Source: Haemophilus parainfluenzae (GTDB taxonomy: Bacteria > Pseudomonadota > Gammaproteobacteria > Enterobacterales > Pasteurellaceae). From it: DNA of 64,000 nucleotides. The stretch covers positions 913,501-977,500 of the forward strand of contig NZ_CP063120.1 in the NCBI RefSeq assembly GCF_014931395.1, read 5' to 3'. Numbering within the stretch: the stretch's first letter is position 1; the number at the start of each line of letters is the position of its first letter. The notes under the pieces are model-generated. The model had not been told where the DNA came from, ran no database searches, and was given only the letters and a program-made list of their open reading frames with translations. Positions 1 through 9,471 of the stretch are shown here, one piece after another. The translations under genes were made by a program, and so were the position numbers.

Positions 1-194
1 TGGAATATGTGGAAGATTCAGCCGCCGAAACAGATATGAACGTTGTGATGATGGAAGATGGTCGTATGATCGAAGTACAAGGTACTGCAGAAGGCGAACC
101 ATTCAGCCACGAAGAATTACTCACCTTATTGGGCTTAGCAAAACAAGGCTGCGAACAAATCTTCGCTGCACAACGTGAAGCATTAGGTTTATAG
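1..194 (+). CDS. rph: RNase PH, C-terminal fragment
   Basis: The last 63 or so codons of a gene that begins before the window. The readable residues ([16 protein letters not shown], then [17 protein letters not shown]) match the conserved C-terminal part of ribonuclease PH, the phosphate-dependent 3'-exonuclease that trims tRNA 3' ends. The reading frame is fixed by GAA at base 3 and runs to TAG at 192-194. pyrE follows after nine bases, the same rph-pyrE order as in enterobacteria, so the two are probably co-transcribed. The 5' part, including the phosphate-binding residues, is outside the window. Confidence 0.93.
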   Translation, partial: EYVEDSAAETDMNVVMMEDGRMIEVQGTAEGEPFSHEELLTLLGLAKQGCEQIFAAQREALGL

Positions 195-203
195 GAACAA
201 AAA

Positions 204-845
204 ATGGAAAGCTACAAAATCGAATTTATTAAATTCGCCTTGAGCCGTAACGTGCTTAAATTTGGCGAGTTTGAGCTAAAATCAGGTCGAAAAAGCCCTT
301 ATTTTTTTAACGCAGGATTATTTAGCACGGGTGCAGATCTTGCTCGCTTAGGTGAATTCTATGCGAAAGCGATTCAATCAAGTGCGGTCGATTTTGATGT
401 CATTTTTGGTCCTGCCTATAAAGGCATTCCGATTGCGACGAGCGTTTCCATTGCACTATTCAATCAATTTAACCGTGATACACCTGTTTGCTTTAATCGC
501 AAAGAAGCCAAAGATCACGGTGAAGGCGGTAATTTGATCGGTAGCCCATTAACCGGCAATGTGTTGTTAGTCGATGATGTCATTACAGCTGGCACAGCCA
601 TTCGTGAGTCCATGGCACTTCTTGAAGCCAATAACGCGAGATTAGCGGCTGTCTTTATTGCATTAAATCGTCAGGAAAAAGGAAAAGGGGAACTTTCTGC
701 CATCCAAGAAGTAGAACGAGACTATCAATGCCAAGTGCTTTCCATTATTGATTTGGATGATTTAATGCAATTTATTGAAAAAGAACCCGATTATCAGCAA
801 TATTTACCTGTGATGCGGGCTTATCGTGAAAGTTATGGTGTGTAA
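204..845 (+). CDS. pyrE: Orotate phosphoribosyltransferase
   Basis: A 213-residue cytoplasmic enzyme of the usual PyrE length. It converts orotate and PRPP to orotidine 5'-phosphate in de novo pyrimidine synthesis. The PRPP-binding signature [13 protein letters not shown] is at about residues 120-132, and the flexible catalytic loop with [10 protein letters not shown] is at about 100-109. The start ATG follows AGGAACAAAAA, an acceptable ribosome-binding site. The gene lies nine bases after rph. In enterobacteria rph-pyrE is controlled by pyrimidine-sensitive attenuation, but I see no evidence for or against that here. Confidence 0.96.
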   Translation: MESYKIEFIKFALSRNVLKFGEFELKSGRKSPYFFNAGLFSTGADLARLGEFYAKAIQSSAVDFDVIFGPAYKGIPIATSVSIALFNQFNRDTPVCFNRKEAKDHGEGGNLIGSPLTGNVLLVDDVITAGTAIRESMALLEANNARLAAVFIALNRQEKGKGELSAIQEVERDYQCQVLSIIDLDDLMQFIEKEPDYQQYLPVMRAYRESYGV

Positions 846-886
846 TTTATTACTTGAAAAATAAGAATAAAGCCATATTAATGTAA

Positions 887-908
887 GGGCAGACATTAGC
901 GTCTGCCC
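887..908 (+). terminator. GC-rich hairpin after pyrE
   Basis: GGGCAGAC-ATTAGC-GTCTGCCC forms a perfect 8-bp stem with a 6-base loop, 42 bases after the pyrE stop. There is no proper run of T after it, so termination is plausible but not secure. Confidence 0.45.
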
Positions 909-951
909 ATTATTGTCAAAAGACCTTTTGACCGCACTTTAGGGGAAAAGA

Positions 952-1818
952 ATGTATTTTTTTGGAAAGATTATCGGCGTTTTTCTCGGTTTTAAATGGG
1001 GGGGCTTTTTCGGCGCTATCGCTGGACTTATTTTAGGCTCTATCGCAGATAAAAAACTCTATGAGCTTGGTTCGGTTAACTCTAGCTTTTTTAAGAAAAA
1101 AACGACCCGACAAGCACTCTTTATGCAAACTACTTTTGCGGTACTTGGGCATTTAAGTAAATCCAAAGGTCGTGTGACGGAAGAAGATATTCAACTGGCG
1201 AATCAGTTGATGAACCAGATGCAATTAGATGAGAGCCATCGCAAACTCGCTCAAGAGGCCTTTCGTCGCGGTAAAGAAGCCGATTTCCCTTTACGCCAGG
1301 TGATTCGTGAATTCCGCATTGGATGTGGACAACGTGCTGACTTACTGAGAATGTTCTTACACGTGCAAGTGCAGGCTGCCTTTGCTGATTCTCAATTACA
1401 TGAGTCAGAAAAAGAAGTGCTTTATGTGGTAGCCGAAGAACTTGGTCTTTCCCGTATGCAGTTTGAGCAAATGCTGGCAATGGAAATTGCGGCTCGTCAA
1501 TTTACCCAAGGTGGATTCTATCGCCAATACCAACAAGGCGGCTATCAACAGCAAGGTGGTTACCAATACCAACAACAAGGCGGATACCAACAATCTTCAG
1601 GCCCTACATTAAGCGATGCTTATAAAGTATTGGGCGTGAGTGAAAGTGATGATCGCAATGCGGTAAAACGTGCATATCGTCGTTTAATGAATGAACATCA
1701 CCCGGATAAATTAGTCGCGAAAGGCTTACCGCCAGAAATGATGGAAATGGCTAAAGAAAAAGCGCAACAAATCCAAGCCGCTTATGATTTAATTTGTAAA
1801 GCAAAAGGCTGGAAATAG
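952..1818 (+). CDS. djlA: Co-chaperone DjlA (membrane-anchored J protein)
   Basis: A 288-residue protein with one N-terminal membrane helix (about residues 5-29, glycine-rich as in DjlA), a central TerB-like helical domain (about 55-180), and a C-terminal J domain (about 222-288) with the HPD motif at 250-252. It stimulates the ATPase of DnaK at the inner membrane. Between the TerB-like and J domains is a low-complexity Gly/Tyr/Gln linker (about 190-215) made of repeats such as QGGYQQ. The start ATG follows AGGGGAAAAGA, next to an uptake-sequence core. The stop codon overlaps the GTG start of dusC, suggesting translational coupling. Confidence 0.93.
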   Translation: MYFFGKIIGVFLGFKWGGFFGAIAGLILGSIADKKLYELGSVNSSFFKKKTTRQALFMQTTFAVLGHLSKSKGRVTEEDIQLANQLMNQMQLDESHRKLAQEAFRRGKEADFPLRQVIREFRIGCGQRADLLRMFLHVQVQAAFADSQLHESEKEVLYVVAEELGLSRMQFEQMLAMEIAARQFTQGGFYRQYQQGGYQQQGGYQYQQQGGYQQSSGPTLSDAYKVLGVSESDDRNAVKRAYRRLMNEHHPDKLVAKGLPPEMMEMAKEKAQQIQAAYDLICKAKGWK

Positions 1819-2750
1819 TGCGCGTTATCCTCGCCCCTATGCAAGGAGTGCTTGATCCTTTTGTTCGCCAGCTTTTAACCGAAGTGAATGAATACGATCT
1901 CTGCATCACCGAGTTTGTTCGCGTGGTGGATCAACTCTTACCCGAAAAAGTCTTTTATCGTCTTTGCCCTGAACTCAAAAATCAGGGCTTTACCCCTTCT
2001 AAAACACCTGTTCGTGTCCAACTTTTAGGTCAACATCCAAACTGTCTTGCTGAAAATGCTAATCGCGCCATTGAGCTTGGCTCACATGGTATTGATTTAA
2101 ATTGTGGTTGTCCATCCAAAACCGTTAATGGGAGCAACGGAGGAGCAGCACTTCTCAAACAACCTGAATTAATTTATCAAGCGACTCTAGCCTTACGAAA
2201 AACCGTACCTAGTCATTTACCTGTCAGTGTGAAAGTGCGATTAGGTTGGGATTGTACTTCACAAGCGTTTGAAATTGCCGATGCCGTACAACAAGGTGGC
2301 GCCACTGAAATCACCATTCACGGCAGGACCAAAGCCGATGGGTATCGTGCCGATCGCATCAATTGGGAGAAAATCGGTGAAGTGAGATCTCGCTTGACGA
2401 TCCCAGTGATTGCTAATGGTGAAATTTGGCGTTGGGAAGATGGTCAAGCATGTTTGAAAGCGACAGGTTGCGAAGATCTAATGGTCGGGCGTGGGGCATT
2501 AAATATCCCAAACTTAAGCCTTGTACTCAAACAAAATTGCAAAAAAATGCCTTGGGTGGATATTCAAAAAATCTTGCAAAAATATGCGAAAATGGAAAAT
2601 TTCCATGATTCCGGTTTTTATCATGTTGCCCGAATCAAACAATGGCTACGCTATCTCAATAAAGAATATCCTGAAGCGGACATCGTTTTTGAGCGAATTA
2701 AAACCAGCAAAACAGCAGAAGATCTGAGAGAACGACTCTGTCAGTGCTAA
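1818..2750 (+). CDS. dusC: tRNA-dihydrouridine(16) synthase DusC
   Basis: A 310-residue FMN-dependent enzyme that reduces uridine in the tRNA D-loop; DusC acts at U16. It begins with the conserved (M)[15 protein letters not shown]-binding strand. The catalytic cysteine is in NCGCP at residues 95-99 (Cys98). [11 protein letters not shown] and VIANGEIW are the later TIM-barrel FMN-binding segments. The start is a GTG overlapping the djlA stop TAG by one base, the only start that preserves the N-terminal motif. The subfamily is assigned from overall resemblance to DusC rather than DusA or DusB. Confidence 0.9.
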   Translation: MRVILAPMQGVLDPFVRQLLTEVNEYDLCITEFVRVVDQLLPEKVFYRLCPELKNQGFTPSKTPVRVQLLGQHPNCLAENANRAIELGSHGIDLNCGCPSKTVNGSNGGAALLKQPELIYQATLALRKTVPSHLPVSVKVRLGWDCTSQAFEIADAVQQGGATEITIHGRTKADGYRADRINWEKIGEVRSRLTIPVIANGEIWRWEDGQACLKATGCEDLMVGRGALNIPNLSLVLKQNCKKMPWVDIQKILQKYAKMENFHDSGFYHVARIKQWLRYLNKEYPEADIVFERIKTSKTAEDLRERLCQC

Positions 2751-2798
2751 AAAAGTGCGGTCAGAATAGACGGCTTTTTAGTATTATCCCCACTCGTA

Positions 2799-2941
2799 CG
2801 ATGAGTGCTTACACTCAAACAAAACTTGACTAAAATCAAAAAGTTATCATACAGAACCAGTAGAATCGATGAGTGCTTACACTCAAACAAAACTTGACCA
2901 AAATCAAAAAGTTATCATACAGAACCAGTAGAATCGATGAG
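2799..2941. repeat. 68-bp tandem duplication upstream of carbonic anhydrase
   Basis: Two adjacent copies of a 68-bp unit, 2799-2866 and 2867-2934, plus the first 7 bases of a third (2935-2941). The copies differ at one base (GACTAAAA against GACCAAAA). Each contains CTTGAC followed by an A-rich spacer and TTATCATAC, which could be a weak promoter, so the duplication may double a promoter or operator. It ends 30 bases before the start of the carbonic anhydrase gene. Confidence 0.9.
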
Positions 2942-2971
2942 GCATATACCACAAAAAAGGAGAGGCGCCTT

Positions 2972-3724
2972 ATGAAGACTCGTCTATTGCTTTCTAGCTT
3001 AATTATCGCATTAAGCGCAACATCATTTGCCCAAACGCATAAAGCGCATTGGTCCTATAATGGTAAAGAAAGCCCTGAACATTGGGGTGATTTGCTCACC
3101 GAATATCAAACCTGTAAGCTAGGGAAGGTTCAGTCGCCTGTTAATCTGGAAGCAGATAACGGCATGAAAGTGGCAAATAAACCACTTAAGATGAATTATT
3201 TCCCTGCGGCTTATCAAGTAGAGAATAATGGGCATACCGTGCAAGTCAGCGTTGCACAAGAAAATGCGCCATTTATTACGCTCAACAATAAACCATTCTA
3301 TTTAAAACAATTTCACTTTCACACACCAAGTGAACATACTTTTAAACGCCAACATTATCCTTTAGAAATTCATTTTGTTCATCAAAGTGAAGATAAAGCA
3401 TTAGCGGTTGTTGCCGTAATGGTCAATGAAGGTGAAGCTAATCCAGCATTAGCACCAGTAATTGAGAAAAAACTCACCGTTGGACAAAAAGAAAAATTGG
3501 CTCAACAGATTGATATTAAAGCGCTAATGCCAAAAGAGATGGCTCGCTTCCGCTTAAATGGATCACTCACGACTCCACCTTGTAGTGAAAACGTGGCTTG
3601 GACCATTTTTAAATCACCAATTCAAGCAAGCAAAGCACAAATTGCCGCGATAGAAGAAATGGAAGGGAAAAACAACCGTCCAACGCAACCATTAAATCAG
3701 CGTGATGTAGAAGTTGAACAATAA
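2972..3724 (+). CDS. Periplasmic alpha-class carbonic anhydrase
   Basis: Interconverts carbon dioxide and bicarbonate in the periplasm. From ATG 2972, preceded by AAAGGAGAGG, the protein is 250 residues with a Sec signal peptide (about residues 1-20, ending SATSFA). The zinc-binding histidines of the alpha class are visible as FHFHTPSEH (His115, His117) and LEIHF (His134). Two cysteines (Cys48 and the one in TTPPCSEN) could form the usual disulfide. An in-frame upstream ATG at 2873 lies inside the 68-bp repeat and would bury the signal peptide, so it is rejected. In this group the enzyme helps growth when CO2 is low; that role is inference. Confidence 0.93.
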   Translation: MKTRLLLSSLIIALSATSFAQTHKAHWSYNGKESPEHWGDLLTEYQTCKLGKVQSPVNLEADNGMKVANKPLKMNYFPAAYQVENNGHTVQVSVAQENAPFITLNNKPFYLKQFHFHTPSEHTFKRQHYPLEIHFVHQSEDKALAVVAVMVNEGEANPALAPVIEKKLTVGQKEKLAQQIDIKALMPKEMARFRLNGSLTTPPCSENVAWTIFKSPIQASKAQIAAIEEMEGKNNRPTQPLNQRDVEVEQ

Positions 3725-3727
3725 ATA

Positions 3728-3760
3728 AAAAATGCGTGGATAATCTCCACGCATTTTTTA
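3728..3760. terminator. Bidirectional terminator between carbonic anhydrase and dapF
   Basis: AAAAATGCGTGGA-TAATC-TCCACGCATTTTT forms a 13-bp stem with T runs on both strands, four bases after the carbonic anhydrase stop and just before the convergent dapF stop. Confidence 0.88.
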
Positions 3761-3775
3761 TTCAGATTAGAAAGA

Positions 3776-4600
3776 TTAAAGGTGAATATTGCCATCATAG
3801 ATATGAGTCGCATCGCCAGTCATATAAAGCGGTGAGCCTACGCCTTCCCATTCAATAAGTAAGCTACCACCAGGTAGATCGACTTGCACTTTGTTATCAA
3901 GTAAACCTTGCATCATCCCAACAGCTGCCGCTGCGCACGCCCCACTGCCACAAGCTTGCGTTTCACCAGCACCACGCTCATATACACGCAACTTAATGTG
4001 GTTACGATTGACGACTTGCATAAATCCAGCGTTTACCCTTTCAGGAAAACGTTCGTGGCTTTCTAAGAGTGGACCTAACTCTGCTACATTGGCCGTTTCA
4101 ATATTGTCCACTTGAACAACGCAATGTGGATTGCCCATTGATACTGCACCACAAAGCACCGTTTGAACATCGGTACGTAAAATATAGTTTTTTTCAAATT
4201 TGTTGGCTGTAAAAGGAATTTTATTCGGTTCCCAAATCGGCTCGCCCATATTGACGCGAATTTGCCCATCTTCTTTTACCGTTAAAACCATCTTTCCTTT
4301 TTGCGTGCTTACTGCAATATTCTTTTTATTGGTCAACCCTTTTAAGGTGACAAAACGCGCAAAACATCTTGCCCCATTTCCACATTGCGACACTTCACTG
4401 CCATCGGCATTAAAAATACGATAATGGAAATCTAAATCTGGATCATAAGGTGGCTCAACGATTAAAAGCTGATCAAAACCAATACCACGATGACGATCGG
4501 CTAAGCGTTTAATGGTTTCAGGGGTAAAATAGGCATTTTGAGTCACAGCATCAACAACGACAAAGTCATTGCCAAGGCCATGCATTTTGGAAAACTGCAT
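3776..4600 (-). CDS. dapF: Diaminopimelate epimerase
   Basis: Interconverts LL- and meso-diaminopimelate for lysine and peptidoglycan synthesis, in the cytoplasm, without a cofactor. The 274-residue protein has the two catalytic cysteines in CGNGARC (Cys73) and QACGSGAC (Cys217), matching the E. coli numbering. The start is ATG 4600 ([13 protein letters not shown]), preceded on its strand by GGAAGG. A longer in-frame start at 4660 would add 20 residues not seen in the family. It is convergent with the carbonic anhydrase gene. Confidence 0.96.
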   Translation of the reverse strand: MQFSKMHGLGNDFVVVDAVTQNAYFTPETIKRLADRHRGIGFDQLLIVEPPYDPDLDFHYRIFNADGSEVSQCGNGARCFARFVTLKGLTNKKNIAVSTQKGKMVLTVKEDGQIRVNMGEPIWEPNKIPFTANKFEKNYILRTDVQTVLCGAVSMGNPHCVVQVDNIETANVAELGPLLESHERFPERVNAGFMQVVNRNHIKLRVYERGAGETQACGSGACAAAAVGMMQGLLDNKVQVDLPGGSLLIEWEGVGSPLYMTGDATHIYDGNIHL

Positions 4601-4674
4601 GTTTCCTTCCTTGATTTGAAAATTTTTTGGCATTATAGAGAGCAATAAGCCGAATGGCAAATAGCCAAAATAGA

Positions 4675-4716
4675 CAAAGTGCGGTCAAAAAACACTTTAT
4701 TTTATCACCGCACTTT
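4675..4716. repeat. Inverted pair of uptake signal sequences between dapF and lexA
   Basis: AAAGTGCGGT (4676-4685) and its complement ACCGCACTTT (4707-4716) can form a 10-bp stem with a 21-base loop downstream of lexA. It may act as a terminator for lexA, but the loop is large. Confidence 0.55.
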
Positions 4717-4721
4717 CATCA

Positions 4722-5348
4722 TTACATCCAAGCGTTATTGCGGATAATCCCTACTGCAATACCTTCAATTTCAAAATGAGGTTGTTCTTCAAGATTAACG
4801 ACAATCGGCTTAAACTCTTCATTTTCTGCATGCAGATAAATAACGGAACCTTTACGTTCTAAGCGTTTTACTGTCACTTCATCTTCAATCCGTGCGACAA
4901 CAATTTGCCCATTACGAACATCTTTTGTGCTGTGAACGGCAAGAAGATCACCATCTAAAATGCCGATATCTTTCATAGATTGACCATATACTTTTAATAA
5001 AAAGTCAGCTTGTGGTTTGAACATATTAGCATCAACACGATAAGTGCCTTCAATATGTTGCTCAGCCAAAATTGGCTCCCCAGCGGCCACACGACCAATG
5101 AGTGGTAAGCCCTCTTCTTCCTCATCATTTGCACTATCATCAATAATGCGAATACCGCGAGAAGCCCCCGCAACAATTTCAATTGCACCTTTGCGGGCAA
5201 GTGCTTTTAAGTGTTCTTCTGCCGCATTAGGGGATTTAAAACCTAATTCGCGAGAAATTTCTGCACGAGTAGGCGGCATACCCGTGGTTTCTAAATGGCG
5301 TTTTAAGAGTTCCAGCACTTCTTGTTGTCTGGCAGTTAATGGTCTCAT
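4722..5348 (-). CDS. lexA: SOS repressor LexA
   Basis: Represses the SOS regulon and self-cleaves when RecA filaments form. From ATG 5348 the protein is 208 residues. The winged-helix DNA-binding domain is residues 1-70 ([12 protein letters not shown] is the recognition region). The self-cleavage bond is Ala89-Gly90 in VAAGEPI, and the catalytic dyad is Ser124 (YGQSMKD) and Lys161 (VTVKRLE), each shifted by five from E. coli. ATG 5348 is chosen because AGGAG lies five bases upstream; a GTG at 5354 would overlap that ribosome-binding site. Two SOS boxes upstream show autoregulation. Confidence 0.97.
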   Translation of the reverse strand: MRPLTARQQEVLELLKRHLETTGMPPTRAEISRELGFKSPNAAEEHLKALARKGAIEIVAGASRGIRIIDDSANDEEEEGLPLIGRVAAGEPILAEQHIEGTYRVDANMFKPQADFLLKVYGQSMKDIGILDGDLLAVHSTKDVRNGQIVVARIEDEVTVKRLERKGSVIYLHAENEEFKPIVVNLEEQPHFEIEGIAVGIIRNNAWM

Positions 5349-5356
5349 ATACACTC

Positions 5357-5372
5357 CTGTTACTTTATACAG
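5357..5372. promoter_or_regulatory. LexA box 1 (lexA promoter)
   Basis: CTG-N10-CAG (CTGTTACTTTATACAG), the LexA operator consensus, ending nine bases upstream of the lexA start. Confidence 0.85.
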
Positions 5373-5377
5373 AATAA

Positions 5378-5393
5378 CTGTTAGTATATACAG
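5378..5393. promoter_or_regulatory. LexA box 2 (lexA promoter)
   Basis: CTGTTAGTATATACAG, a second CTG-N10-CAG, centred exactly 21 bp (two helical turns) from box 1. The paired arrangement matches the autoregulated lexA promoter of gamma-proteobacteria. Confidence 0.88.
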
Positions 5394-5566
5394 AAAGATG
5401 GCGATTGCAACAACTATTTTCTAGTCATAAAAGTGCGGTCAATTTTTTTCATATTTTTGCGTGTTCATCATAAATCTCAAATGTAAATTTTTAGAATTTG
5501 ACTGGTCGAATGTGTTAAAATGCCTGACAATACCTAGAAATGTCTAACGAAAAGAGAATATTAATT

Positions 5567-8023
5567 ATGTCTGGCATCGTAAGTACTTATCGTAAATTAT
5601 TAGAATTACCGCTTTCGGTTTTAGTAAAAAACAATCCTATTCCTGCTCAACCTATCGAAGAGCTTCAACTCAACATCAATCAACCTATTCTTTATGTTTT
5701 GCCTTATACCTCTCAAACTGACTTCGTGATTTTCCGTCGTAACTGTTTGAGCGTCGGTCTGCCTGATCCAGCTGAAAAGAATGTGATTGATGGCATAGCA
5801 TTACCACGTTATGTCTATTTAGACGAAGGTCGCCGCTTTTTTAAATCAAAAGGCGCAAAAGATGAAACTGCCAAAGTCTTCAATAAATATTTAGAGTTGC
5901 ACCGTGATGTTGCTGATTTAGATGTACAACTGATCCCTGTTTCTGTGCTTTGGGGGCGTTCACCCGGTAAAGAAGATAAAGCAAGCTTACCTAATCTTCG
6001 CTTATTAAATGGTCTTCAAAAAACCTTTGCGGCAATTTGGTTTGGACGTGATACTTTTGTGCGTTTTTCTCAGGCACTTTCTTTGCGTTACATGGTAAAT
6101 GAGCACGGTTCAGATGAAAAAATTGCACAAAAACTGGCTCGCGTGGCTAAAATGCACTTTGCTAAACAACGCATTTCCGCGACTGGACCTCGTTTGCCAA
6201 ACCGCGAAGCGATGTTTAATAAGCTATTAAATTCTCAAGCAATTCAAAATGCGATTGAAGATGAGGCAAAATCAAAAAATATCAGCCGCGATAAAGCCTA
6301 TGCTGAAGCCGAAAAAATTCTTCATGAAATCGCGGCTAATGTAAGCCATTCCAGCCTTCGTGCGGCGGATCGTTTCTTGCGTTGGTTATGGAACAAACTG
6401 TATTCCGGTATTGATGTACAAAATGCCGACCGAGTGCGTAAATTAGCGTTAGAAGGCCATGAGATTGTTTATGTTCCTTGTCACCGTAGTCATATCGACT
6501 ATTTATTACTTTCTTATGTGCTCTATCACCAAGGTCTTGTACCGCCACATATTGCAGCGGGAATAAACCTAAACTTCTGGCCAGCGGGTCCTTTATTCCG
6601 TAGCTGGGGGGCGTTCTTTATTCGCCGTACCTTTAAAGGTAATCGCCTTTACTCTGCAATTTTCCGTGAATATTTAGGGGAATTATTCCACCGCGGTTAT
6701 TCCGTCGAATACTTCATTGAAGGTGGTCGTTCTCGTACAGGTCGCTTGCTTGCACCGAAAACCGGTATGATGTCAATGACGCTACAAGCACTTCAACATA
6801 ACCAGACTCGCCCTATTTCAGTGGTGCCTGTGTATATCGGTTATGAGCACGTATTAGAAGTAGATACTTACGCGAAAGAATTACGTGGTGCCGCGAAAGA
6901 AAAAGAAAATGCCGGCTTGGTTTTACGTGTAATTAAGAAATTACGTAATTTAGGTCAAGGTTTTGTGAATTTCGGTGAGCCAATTACACTTTCCAATTAT
7001 CTCAATCACCATTATCCAGAATGGAAAGAACAACATCATGAAGATAAGCCACACTGGTTTAACCATGCAGTTGGATCTGTATCTAATCAAGTGATGGTAA
7101 ATATTAATAAAGCCGCTGCTGTTAATGCGATGAATTTAGTGGGAACTGCCCTCCTCTCTTCTCGCCAGCGTGCACTTTCTCATGAGCAACTATTAGAACA
7201 ACTCTCTAGTTATCAAGAAATGTTAAAGAATGTACCGTATTCTACTGATGTGGTACTGCCAACTGATACACCAAAAGCGATGCTTGATCATGTATTAAGT
7301 TTAGATCGTGTTGGCGTGCTAGTTGAAAAAGATAACTTTGGGGAAATTATTCGTTTAGAACGTAATTCTGCTGTTCTCATGACGTATTACCGCAACAATA
7401 TTCAACACTTATTTGTGTTGCCTTCACTTGTTGCGAGTATCGTTTTACATTATGAAGCAATCCAAAAAGATTTATTATTGGATGCGGTTCGTAAAATTTA
7501 TCCATTCTTAAAAGGCGAACTCTTCCTTCATTTCAATGAAGAAGAATTAAATACACAAATTAAAGCCATTATTGATGAATTTGCGCGTCAGGATGTTATC
7601 CAAGCCAATGATAATTTCTTATCGATTCACCGCGCTAAAGTTCGTATTTTACAACTTTGGTCTGCTGGTATGCGTGAAATCTTACAACGTTACTACATCA
7701 CAGTGAGTATTTTACGTAAAGATCCTGGAATTGCTCGTGGCTTATTAGAAAAAGAAAGCCAATTGGTGGCACAACGTCTTTCTGTATTACACGGTATTAA
7801 CGCACCAGAGTTCTTTGATAAAGCGGTATTCTCTGCTTTCATTGCTAACTTAAAAGAAGAAGGTTATTTCGATGATGATAAAGAAAAATTACACGAGCTT
7901 GCTACAATCTTAGAGCATTTAATTTCTAGCGAAGTTTGCTTAACGATTAATGGTGCTGCAGACAAAGCAGATGACGTTGAGATTGAAGTAGAAGAAGAGG
8001 ATAAATCAAATAAAGATGAATAA
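5567..8023 (+). CDS. plsB: Glycerol-3-phosphate 1-O-acyltransferase
   Basis: Inner-membrane enzyme that transfers a fatty acyl group from acyl-ACP or acyl-CoA to sn-glycerol-3-phosphate, the first step of phospholipid synthesis. Starting at ATG 5567 the protein is 818 residues. The HX4D catalytic motif (HRSHID) then falls at His306-Asp311, the same positions as in E. coli PlsB, which supports this start over the in-frame ATG at 5540. Downstream motifs GGRSRTGR and VPVYIGYE are the usual acyltransferase blocks. The C-terminus is acidic (EIEVEEEDK). It is divergent from lexA. Confidence 0.95.
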   Translation: MSGIVSTYRKLLELPLSVLVKNNPIPAQPIEELQLNINQPILYVLPYTSQTDFVIFRRNCLSVGLPDPAEKNVIDGIALPRYVYLDEGRRFFKSKGAKDETAKVFNKYLELHRDVADLDVQLIPVSVLWGRSPGKEDKASLPNLRLLNGLQKTFAAIWFGRDTFVRFSQALSLRYMVNEHGSDEKIAQKLARVAKMHFAKQRISATGPRLPNREAMFNKLLNSQAIQNAIEDEAKSKNISRDKAYAEAEKILHEIAANVSHSSLRAADRFLRWLWNKLYSGIDVQNADRVRKLALEGHEIVYVPCHRSHIDYLLLSYVLYHQGLVPPHIAAGINLNFWPAGPLFRSWGAFFIRRTFKGNRLYSAIFREYLGELFHRGYSVEYFIEGGRSRTGRLLAPKTGMMSMTLQALQHNQTRPISVVPVYIGYEHVLEVDTYAKELRGAAKEKENAGLVLRVIKKLRNLGQGFVNFGEPITLSNYLNHHYPEWKEQHHEDKPHWFNHAVGSVSNQVMVNINKAAAVNAMNLVGTALLSSRQRALSHEQLLEQLSSYQEMLKNVPYSTDVVLPTDTPKAMLDHVLSLDRVGVLVEKDNFGEIIRLERNSAVLMTYYRNNIQHLFVLPSLVASIVLHYEAIQKDLLLDAVRKIYPFLKGELFLHFNEEELNTQIKAIIDEFARQDVIQANDNFLSIHRAKVRILQLWSAGMREILQRYYITVSILRKDPGIARGLLEKESQLVAQRLSVLHGINAPEFFDKAVFSAFIANLKEEGYFDDDKEKLHELATILEHLISSEVCLTINGAADKADDVEIEVEEEDKSNKDE

Positions 8024-8050
8024 TCTTTATCTCTTAAAAGAGATAACAAG

Positions 8051-8074
8051 AGGCGTGTTTACCACGCCTTTTTT
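8051..8074 (+). terminator. Terminator after plsB
   Basis: AGGCGTG-TTTAC-CACGCCT stem followed by TTTTT, 28 bases after the plsB stop. Confidence 0.9.
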
Positions 8075-8250
8075 ATTGACTTAATAAAATGCTCATCTCT
8101 AACCTTTAGATCAAAAAGATTCTCAGGTTATTTTATGTAACATTTTCTTCTAAAAATCCTTTATTATCCATCTTGAATTTCAACGCATTATGGTGTTAAA
8201 TCGGCACATATTATAAGGGTATAAAATTATAAAAATAAGTGTAGGAATTT

Positions 8251-9078
8251 ATGTGTCAATTACTCGGAATGAACTGTAATACACCGACGGATATTGTCTT
8301 TTCTTTTGAAGGTTTCCGTCGTCGTGCGGGTCTTACCGACTGCCATTCAGATGGCTTCGGTATCGCTTTTTTTGAAGGTCGTGGTGTGCGTATTTTTCGC
8401 GATAACCATGCAGCCTCTCAATCTCCTATTGCGGATTGTGTAAAACAATACAAAATTAAATCGCTCAATGTGATTGCTCACATTCGTAAGGCAACGCAAG
8501 GTGGCGTCACCATTGAAAACACTCATCCCTTTATTCGTGAAATTTGGGGACAAAACTGGGTGTTTGCTCACAACGGTAATTTAAAAGATGTGCCAGATAT
8601 GTCTGAGAGTTTCTGCCAACCCATTGGCTCAACGGATTCAGAAGCAGCCTTTTGTTATATGGCGGAATACTTGAAAAATCGCTTCCGTCGCAAACCGTCT
8701 GAAATGGAAATTTTTGAAGCTATCCAATACATTACCAAAGAGCTCTCACAAAAAGGCACCTTTAACTTCATTCTTTCAAACGGAGAATGGATGATTGCCC
8801 ACTGCTCAACCAATTTGCATTACTTAACACGTAAAGCTCCTTTTGGTAAAGCGCACCGCATTGATGATGATGGCGTCATTGATTTTAATGATTACGCAAA
8901 AGATGGCGACAAAGTCACCATCATTACAACGTTCCCGCTCACCAAAGATGAACCTTGGGTTAAAATGGAACATGGTGGTTTCGTCTTCTTCAAAGAAGGG
9001 GACAAAATTGCTGAGGTCGTCGGTGTGGCTAAAGAAATGGAAGATGATGGTACATTAGGCAATCGTGCAGCAGCCTAA
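8251..9078 (+). CDS. Class II glutamine amidotransferase, YafJ-type
   Basis: A 275-residue protein with an N-terminal Ntn-hydrolase glutaminase fold. The presumed catalytic nucleophile is Cys2 (MCQLLGMN), exposed after removal of Met1. Other family motifs are HSDGFGIAFFEG, AHIRKATQGG, ENTHPF and FAHNGNL. Proteins of this type (E. coli YafJ) lack the synthase partner domain, and their amide acceptor is not established, so only the general class is given. The gene stands alone, about 230 bp after plsB, and ends in an inverted uptake-sequence terminator. Confidence 0.85.
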   Translation: MCQLLGMNCNTPTDIVFSFEGFRRRAGLTDCHSDGFGIAFFEGRGVRIFRDNHAASQSPIADCVKQYKIKSLNVIAHIRKATQGGVTIENTHPFIREIWGQNWVFAHNGNLKDVPDMSESFCQPIGSTDSEAAFCYMAEYLKNRFRRKPSEMEIFEAIQYITKELSQKGTFNFILSNGEWMIAHCSTNLHYLTRKAPFGKAHRIDDDGVIDFNDYAKDGDKVTIITTFPLTKDEPWVKMEHGGFVFFKEGDKIAEVVGVAKEMEDDGTLGNRAAA

Positions 9079-9092
9079 TAACAAATCACAAT

Positions 9093-9136
9093 AAAAAGCG
9101 CGGTCAAAAACATCAGAGATTTTGACCGCACTTTTT
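9093..9136. terminator. Inverted uptake-sequence terminator
   Basis: AAAAAGCGCGGTCAAAA pairs with TTTTGACCGCACTTTTT, with one mismatch because the left copy is a degenerate uptake core (AAGCGCGGT). It lies between two convergent genes and has T runs on both strands. Confidence 0.8.
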
Positions 9137-9149
9137 ATTGGAAACAGAT

Positions 9150-9446
9150 TTATTCGGTTTTCACTCCTAAGTTACCCATTTTTACGCCGAGGTTACCGAG
9201 TGAAACAGGATCCAGATAATCCCCTAAGAATTTGAATAACTCACTTAATTCTGTAAATGAGCGTTTGATTTTTACTTGATCTTCTACTTTCCGCACAAAT
9301 TCATAATGCACATTTTCGCCTTCAAAATAAGCCGTGAGCGTGAGATAAATGGTTTCAAAAAAGTGGCTTTGAGCGCCTTCCTCACCCGGATCACTGATAC
9401 GGACATTCCAAGTATTGTTAAATAAAACTTCTGTTTTGATTGACAT
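9150..9446 (-). CDS. Small conserved protein of unknown function
   Basis: A 98-residue soluble protein with no signal peptide or membrane helix. It is probably a lineage-specific Pasteurellaceae protein; I do not recognise a function. The body is a mixed alpha/beta composition with many charged residues. The C-terminus carries a short direct peptide duplication (GNLGVK twice, separated by M). Its start ATG is preceded by GAGGAAG on its strand. It is 25 bases downstream of the arfA stop on the same strand, so it might be read from the same transcript, but the intragenic arfA terminator argues for its own promoter. Confidence 0.7.
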   Translation of the reverse strand: MSIKTEVLFNNTWNVRISDPGEEGAQSHFFETIYLTLTAYFEGENVHYEFVRKVEDQVKIKRSFTELSELFKFLGDYLDPVSLGNLGVKMGNLGVKTE

Positions 9447-9471
9447 ATAGACTTCCTCTGTTTGTTATTTT

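Noticed and set aside
2873..2971. Longer start of the carbonic anhydrase gene inside the 68-bp repeat
   Set aside because: It would put 33 residues before a clear signal peptide; the internal ATG 2972 has a strong ribosome-binding site.
5044..5424. Open frame opposite lexA on the plus strand
   Set aside because: Serine-rich, runs over the lexA operators and coding region; a shadow of lexA codons.
5498..5521. plsB promoter TTGACT ... TAAAAT
   Set aside because: Spacer is only 12 bp, too short for a standard sigma-70 promoter; not reported as a feature.
5540..5566. Earlier plsB start at ATG 5540
   Set aside because: Adds nine residues and shifts the HX4D motif off the E. coli numbering; no good ribosome-binding site precedes it.
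9093..9136. Repeated 9-bp uptake motif as a CRISPR or REP array
   Set aside because: Occurrences are dispersed and match the known Haemophilus DNA-uptake core; no regular spacers.
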